The translations under genes were made by a program, and so were the position numbers. Source: Bacteroidales bacterium UBA5536 (GTDB taxonomy: Bacteria; Bacteroidota; Bacteroidia; Bacteroidales; F082). From it: DNA of 64,000 nt. The number at the start of each line of letters is the position of its first letter. Within the stretch, counting starts at the first letter, position 1. Under the pieces are notes generated by a model, which worked only from the letters and a program-made list of their open reading frames with translations, was not told the DNA's origin and made no database searches. The stretch covers positions 186,001 through 250,000 of the forward strand of contig DINQ01000016.1 of the NCBI GenBank assembly GCA_002426795.1, in the 5' to 3' direction. Of this stretch, positions 59,316 through 64,000 are shown in pieces.

Positions 59316-62300
59316 ATGTTTTTAATTTTCGATACCGAAACCACTGGTCTTCCACGCGATAAGAACGCTCCCTTGACCGATTTTGAAAACTGGCCGAGAG
59401 CAGTACAGCTTGCATGGCAACTTCATGACCGGGATGGTGGATTGATCGAAACAGGAAACATGATAGTGAGGCCGGATGGCTTTACCATTCCCTTTAACGC
59501 TGCCAAGGTGCATGGAATCACGACTGAACATGCGCAGAAAAATGGCAAACCAATTGCTGAGGTTCTGGATGCATTTTCGGTTGCATTGCAAAAATCCAAA
59601 TACCTTGTAGGGCATAATGTCGATTTTGATCTGAGCATCATGGGAGCTGAGTATCTGAGGCTTCAAGGACAAAATCCGCTCGAAAATTTTCTGAAAGTTG
59701 ATACGTGCACAGAACTCACTGCAGGTTTTTGCGCCTTGCCTGGTGGAAGAGGGGGAAAATTCAAGCTACCGAATCTCGAAGAGCTGCACCGCCGATTGTT
59801 CAACGAGGGTTTTGGTGATGCGCACAATGCTGCAGCCGACGTGGAAGCTACAACGCGATGTTTTTTGGAACTTATTCGGCTAAGAGTTTTCTCCAACACA
59901 GAAATCAGAGAACAAGAGACTTTTTTTGAAGATTTTATTGCCAAAAACCCGGATCCAATCAAAGCCATCGGGCAGGCAATCGTTTCCAATGTGGCTGATG
60001 ATCAGGCTGAAAAAGCCATAGATGATACTGGTCAAATTCAATCGACTCAATATGAACTTCCGACAACAAAACACGAATTTGCCCACCTGAGGAACCATAC
60101 AACCTATTCAATACTCAATTCCACAACCGATATTAACGATCTTGTCAAGCTCGCAGGAAAATATGAAATGCCGGCAGTTGGCATTACTGATACGGCCAAC
60201 CTTATGGGTGCATTCCACTTTGTAACAGCGGTGGGAAATTATAACAATGCGCAAAAGAAACACGCTTCCGAAAAAGGGATTCCTCCCAAATTGATGAAGG
60301 CTGTGATTGGTAGTGAGTTGTATGTATGTAAAAACCATGCTGATAAGTCGATCAAGGATAATGGCGGACTTGTGCCTTTTTTTGCCAAAAACAAAAACGG
60401 GTACAAAAACCTTTCGATGTTGAGTTCAATTTCGCATACCGAAGGTTTTTATTATGTGCCACGCATCGACAAAGAAGTTTTATTACAATACAAAGACGAT
60501 CTGATTGTTACAACGGGCGGCTTGCAGGGCGAAGTGCCTCATTTGTTGCTGAACGTGGGCGAACACCAGGCTGAAGAAGCTGTTGTATGGTGGAAAGAAA
60601 ATTTTGGAGACGACTTTTACCTCGAACTCAACCGGCACGGCCTTGAAGAGGAGGACCATTTAAACGCTTTTTTGCTGCAAATGGCAGAGAAGTATAACAT
60701 CCCTTATTTTGCTTCAAATAACACTTATTACTTGGCGAAAGATGAAGCCGAGGCACATGATTTTTTACTGTGTATAAAGGACAATGCAAAAAAAACTGAC
60801 CCTATCGGACGTGGCTATGGTTACCGTTTTGGCTTCCCAAATGACCAGTTTTATTTTAAAAGCCAGGACGAGATGCAGCAGCTTTTTGCCGATTTGCCAA
60901 AAGCCATTGATACTATTGCAGAGATAATAGAAAAGATTGAGCCCTTCGAGCTTAAACGCGATATATTGCTGCCGGAATTCGAAATTCCACAGCAGTTTGT
61001 CGATGAAAAGGACAAGGAAGATCATGGCAAACGAGGCGAGAATAATTATTTGCGACATCTGGCTTACGAAGGCGCCAAAAAGCGGTACGGCGAGATCAAT
61101 GATGAGATCACCCAGCGACTTGATTTTGAGTTGGAAACCATTAAAAATACGGGTTATCCAGGCTATTTTCTTATCGTGCAGGACTTGATTGCCGCCGCCC
61201 GGAACATGGGCGTTTGGGTAGGGCCGGGCAGGGGCTCAGCCGCAGGTTCGCTTGTTGCCTATGCCACCGGAATTACCAACATCGACCCCCTGAAATATGG
61301 TTTGCTGTTTGAGCGTTTCCTGAATCCCGAACGTATTTCAATGCCCGATATCGATATCGATTTCGACGATGAAGGGCGCTCAAGGGTGATCGAATATGTG
61401 ACCAACAAATATGGTCAGAACAAGGTTGCGCAAATTATTACTTATGGTACGCTCGGTACCAAATCAGCTATTCGTGATATCGGCCGCGTGCTGGATGTGG
61501 ATCTGTCGCAGGTGAACAAACTGGCGGCATCAACACAAAACATCAAATTGGGTCATTTTTTCTCACTTGACGAGGAAAAGCTGAAAAAGAAATATCGCCC
61601 TGACCAGATCGAAGCCGGAAAGTTGTTGAAAACCAAAATGGAAAGCGATGACGTAGAAGGTCAGATTCTGGAAAATACACTTAAGATTGAAGGCCTTGTC
61701 CGCAACACAGGAATTCATGCATGTGGTTTCGTTATCACGCCTACCGATTTGCGCGAACTTGTGCCGGTTACTGTTTCAAAAGATGCCAACCTCTGGGTAA
61801 CCCAATTCGATAACTCGGTGGCAGAATCTGCCGGTTTGTTGAAGGTGGATTTTCTGGGATTGAAAACGCTGTCGCTCATTCGTGACACAATAGAAATTAT
61901 CAGGCAAAGGCGCAACAAAGTGATTGTAGCTGATGATATTCCGCTCGATGACCAGGCTACGTACGAACTTTTTCAACGCGGTGATACCATTGGGGTGTTC
62001 CAATATGAAAGTCCCGGGATGCAAAAAAACCTTCGCGAGCTGGTGCCTTCAGGTTTTGCCGACCTGATTGCCATGAACGCGCTTTACCGTCCGGGACCAA
62101 TGGCTTATATCCCGAATTATATCAAGCGAAAGCATGGACAGGAAGAAGTAGTTTACGATCTGGATGATATGCGGGGTATTTTGGAGGAAACCTATGGCAT
62201 TACGGTTTATCAGGAGCAGGTGATGCTGCTTTCGCAAAAGCTTGCGGGCTTTTCGCGTGGTGAAGCCGATACGCTGCGTAAGGCAATGGGAAAGAAAAAC

Positions 62301-63659
62301 CGCGATTTGCTGGCGAAACTTTATGCCAAGTTTATCGAAGGTGGCGTTAAACTTGGTCACGACGAAAAAATCCTCGAGAAAATCTGGAAAGACTGGAACG
62401 CTTTTGCGGATTATGCCTTTAATAAATCGCACTCAACCTGTTATGCCTTTATCGGTTTCCAGACAGCCTACCTGAAAGCAAATTATCCTGCCGAATTTAT
62501 GGCCTCGGTGTTGAGCAACAACATCGGAGATATTAAGCAGGTGACATTCTTTATTGAAGAATGTCGCCGGATGAATCTGAAAGTGTTGGGTCCCGATATC
62601 AATGAATCGGAATACAAATTTACCGTGAACGACAAAGGTGAAATCCGCTTTGGACTAGGCGCCATCAAAAACATGGGAGAATCAGCTGCAGCCGCGATTT
62701 TAGAAGAGCGCAAAGAAAACGGACCCTTTGCAACGGTATTCGATGTTTTTTCGCGCATCAACCTGCACCAGGTCAATAAGCGAAACCTGGAAGCACTGGC
62801 AACAGCAGGCGCTTTCGATTCGTTCGATGGGGTGCACAGAGCCGTGTTTTTCTTCAAAGAAATCAACGAAAGTCAGACTTTTCTCGAAAAAGCCATCAAA
62901 CTGGCCAATCAGGCCCAGGAAGCTAAAAACTCGCCTCAGTTTGATTTGTTCGGCAGCGAGCTTGCTGTCGAAACAGTGGAGCTCACCATTCCGCAATGTG
63001 AACGCTGGTCGCAGATGAAGGAGCTGCAGATGGAACTCGATAGCATCGGGTTTTATATCAGCGCACATCCACTCGATAGTTTCCGGATTCCTATCCGTTT
63101 TTTTGCCAATACCAACTTGCAGAAAATCAACCAGAACATCGATAACCTGAAAGGCGTTAAACTGAGTTTTGCAGGTCAGATCACAAGTGCAGATCACCTA
63201 GTTTCGCAGCAGGGCAAAGCTTATGGACGATTCAGAATCGAGGACCACAGCGATTCATCCGAGATGGTTTTGTTTGGTGAGTCTTATCTCAAAATGAAGT
63301 ATTTACTCGAGCCGGGTACCTTTGTCATGGTTCACGCCACAACTCAGCCTTCCTATCGCGAAAAAGACAAGCAGGAACTTAAGATCATCGACATGCAACT
63401 GCTCGAGTCGCTACTCGAAAATCTTTCGAAAGAAATTTTGATCAAGGTGGAAGTGGCTGATATGAGTGAACCTGAACTCAAAGAGTTGATTGAGGTCATG
63501 AATGCTTCTCCTGGCAAGCATGCTTATTCTATTCGTTTGATTGACAGTGAGAATCATATTGCGTCAAACTTACGACCTATTAAATCAAAGATTGCCGCAC
63601 ATGAAGTTTTACCCAAACTCGAAAAAATGCCTTTTGTTACTTTTGAGTTGAAATCTTAA
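59316..63659 (+). CDS. dnaE: DNA polymerase III alpha subunit with N-terminal DEDDh proofreading exonuclease
   Basis: A 1447-residue replicative polymerase. Residues 1-190 are a DnaQ-like 3'-5' exonuclease with motif I FDTETTG (Asp6, Glu8), motif II HNVDFD (Asp103) and motif III His170/Asp175 in DAHNAAADVE. A PHP domain (about 255-440) follows, in which metal ligands are lost: HLRNH (Arg259) instead of HxH, and TDTAN (Thr293) instead of TDHGN. The polymerase core holds GPGRGSAAGS and the catalytic aspartates Asp678, Asp680 and Asp682 in PDIDIDFDDEGR. HhH and OB domains complete the C-terminus. Proofreading is thus probably supplied in cis by the exonuclease and not by PHP. trxA follows after 92 bp. 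Confidence 0.96.
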   Translation: MFLIFDTETTGLPRDKNAPLTDFENWPRAVQLAWQLHDRDGGLIETGNMIVRPDGFTIPFNAAKVHGITTEHAQKNGKPIAEVLDAFSVALQKSKYLVGHNVDFDLSIMGAEYLRLQGQNPLENFLKVDTCTELTAGFCALPGGRGGKFKLPNLEELHRRLFNEGFGDAHNAAADVEATTRCFLELIRLRVFSNTEIREQETFFEDFIAKNPDPIKAIGQAIVSNVADDQAEKAIDDTGQIQSTQYELPTTKHEFAHLRNHTTYSILNSTTDINDLVKLAGKYEMPAVGITDTANLMGAFHFVTAVGNYNNAQKKHASEKGIPPKLMKAVIGSELYVCKNHADKSIKDNGGLVPFFAKNKNGYKNLSMLSSISHTEGFYYVPRIDKEVLLQYKDDLIVTTGGLQGEVPHLLLNVGEHQAEEAVVWWKENFGDDFYLELNRHGLEEEDHLNAFLLQMAEKYNIPYFASNNTYYLAKDEAEAHDFLLCIKDNAKKTDPIGRGYGYRFGFPNDQFYFKSQDEMQQLFADLPKAIDTIAEIIEKIEPFELKRDILLPEFEIPQQFVDEKDKEDHGKRGENNYLRHLAYEGAKKRYGEINDEITQRLDFELETIKNTGYPGYFLIVQDLIAAARNMGVWVGPGRGSAAGSLVAYATGITNIDPLKYGLLFERFLNPERISMPDIDIDFDDEGRSRVIEYVTNKYGQNKVAQIITYGTLGTKSAIRDIGRVLDVDLSQVNKLAASTQNIKLGHFFSLDEEKLKKKYRPDQIEAGKLLKTKMESDDVEGQILENTLKIEGLVRNTGIHACGFVITPTDLRELVPVTVSKDANLWVTQFDNSVAESAGLLKVDFLGLKTLSLIRDTIEIIRQRRNKVIVADDIPLDDQATYELFQRGDTIGVFQYESPGMQKNLRELVPSGFADLIAMNALYRPGPMAYIPNYIKRKHGQEEVVYDLDDMRGILEETYGITVYQEQVMLLSQKLAGFSRGEADTLRKAMGKKNRDLLAKLYAKFIEGGVKLGHDEKILEKIWKDWNAFADYAFNKSHSTCYAFIGFQTAYLKANYPAEFMASVLSNNIGDIKQVTFFIEECRRMNLKVLGPDINESEYKFTVNDKGEIRFGLGAIKNMGESAAAAILEERKENGPFATVFDVFSRINLHQVNKRNLEALATAGAFDSFDGVHRAVFFFKEINESQTFLEKAIKLANQAQEAKNSPQFDLFGSELAVETVELTIPQCERWSQMKELQMELDSIGFYISAHPLDSFRIPIRFFANTNLQKINQNIDNLKGVKLSFAGQITSADHLVSQQGKAYGRFRIEDHSDSSEMVLFGESYLKMKYLLEPGTFVMVHATTQPSYREKDKQELKIIDMQLLESLLENLSKEILIKVEVADMSEPELKELIEVMNASPGKHAYSIRLIDSENHIASNLRPIKSKIAAHEVLPKLEKMPFVTFELKS

Positions 63660-63712
63660 AATGTCAGGAGAATTTTCAGCTTAAACGCAACCATCATCCA
63701 AATCAGAATGTC

Positions 63713-63720
63713 TATTTTTG
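63713..63720 (+). promoter_or_regulatory. -7 element of trxA
   Basis: TATTTTTG, 31 bases before the trxA ATG; -33 box not evident. Confidence 0.4.
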
Positions 63721-63751
63721 TAGTCTCAAATCATGGAAAAAATTTAATTAT

Positions 63752-64000
63752 ATGGCACAAGAAGTAACAGATGCTACATTTGAAGAAGTAGTTTTAAAAT
63801 CACAAGTACCCGTTATCGTTGATTTTTGGGCCATCTGGTGTGGTCCTTGCCGGATGATTGGCCCGGTTGTAGAAGAAATTGGTCAGGAATACGGAGAAAA
63901 AGCCAAAGTTGTTAAGCTGGATGTTGACACCAATAATGGTACTGCAGCCAAATATGGTATTCGTAATATTCCCACATTGCTGTTTTTCAAAAACGGTGAA
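63752..64000 (+). CDS. trxA: Thioredoxin, truncated by the window end
   Basis: The first 83 codons from ATG 63752 are present and open to the window edge. The active site WAIWCGPC and the cis-Pro segment IRNIPTLLFFKNG are standard for TrxA, a cytoplasmic protein-disulfide reductant. The normal length is about 105 residues, so about 20 lie outside. Confidence 0.93.
   Translation, partial: MAQEVTDATFEEVVLKSQVPVIVDFWAIWCGPCRMIGPVVEEIGQEYGEKAKVVKLDVDTNNGTAAKYGIRNIPTLLFFKNGE

Noticed and set aside
1..64000. Prophage, insertion sequences, toxin-antitoxin or defence systems
   Set aside because: No transposase, integrase, phage structural gene, restriction or Cas-like protein is seen; all genes read as chromosomal.

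Overview
The window is chromosomal DNA of a Bacteroidota (Bacteroidetes), most likely an environmental member of class Bacteroidia. The evidence is protein type and signal usage: type IX secretion (T9SS) C-terminal sorting domains of both kinds, PorT-like barrels, TlpA-like and GH3/beta-lactamase fusion proteins, a DnaE with an N-terminal proofreading exonuclease, almost no Shine-Dalgarno sequences, and promoters of the Bacteroidota form TTG-N19-TAnnTTTG (best cases at 15047-15077, 29611-29640 and 32588-32617). It reads as core-genome sequence with many short operons on both strands. I see no prophage, insertion sequence, CRISPR array, rRNA or tRNA.

Layout. 1-5.5 kb: POT-type transporter, rhomboid protease, secreted leucine-rich-repeat protein, a 409-bp gene-free stretch with a probable promoter and a self-terminating structured RNA, ICMT-like methyltransferase, thioredoxin-glutaredoxin protein and a GroES without GroEL. 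5.5-12.7 kb: dipeptidyl peptidase III, gcvT, a secreted amidotransferase-like protein, then the minus-strand set DUF151 nuclease - nupC - thyA - folA - lipoprotein (14.9 down to 10.5 kb). 15-22.5 kb: membrane pyrophosphatase, gcvP, methionine gamma-lyase-like enzyme divergent from an Lrp regulator. 22.5-29.3 kb: GT-C-like membrane protein, Cys-rich mini-protein, hybrid histidine kinase, recQ, mpg. 29.3-33.4 kb: HU, fmt, TPR membrane protein, secreted protein, trmH. 33.4-38.2 kb: a murL-murD pair, yqgE, and a second rhomboid coupled to a membrane protein. 38.2-42.6 kb: GH3/beta-lactamase fusion and a TlpA-like protein. 42.9-52.4 kb: three consecutive T9SS cargo proteins, two of them paralogues with different numbers of an approximately 495-bp internal repeat. 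52.5-64 kb: tex, a beta-barrel protein, cupin, amidotransferase, rpsP-rimM-trmN6, a small unknown, dnaE, and a truncated trxA.

How the genes fit together. gcvT and gcvP supply two of the glycine-cleavage proteins and feed one-carbon units to the folate enzymes ThyA, FolA and Fmt. NupC, ThyA and FolA form a thymidylate/nucleoside unit. The peptidoglycan theme is unusual. The adjacent, overlapping murL and murD genes predict that D-glutamate enters the cell wall by L-glutamate ligation followed by epimerisation of the precursor, rather than through free D-glutamate from a racemase. This is the most interesting system in the window. Next come the tandem T9SS repeat proteins and the candidate small RNA upstream of the ICMT-like gene.
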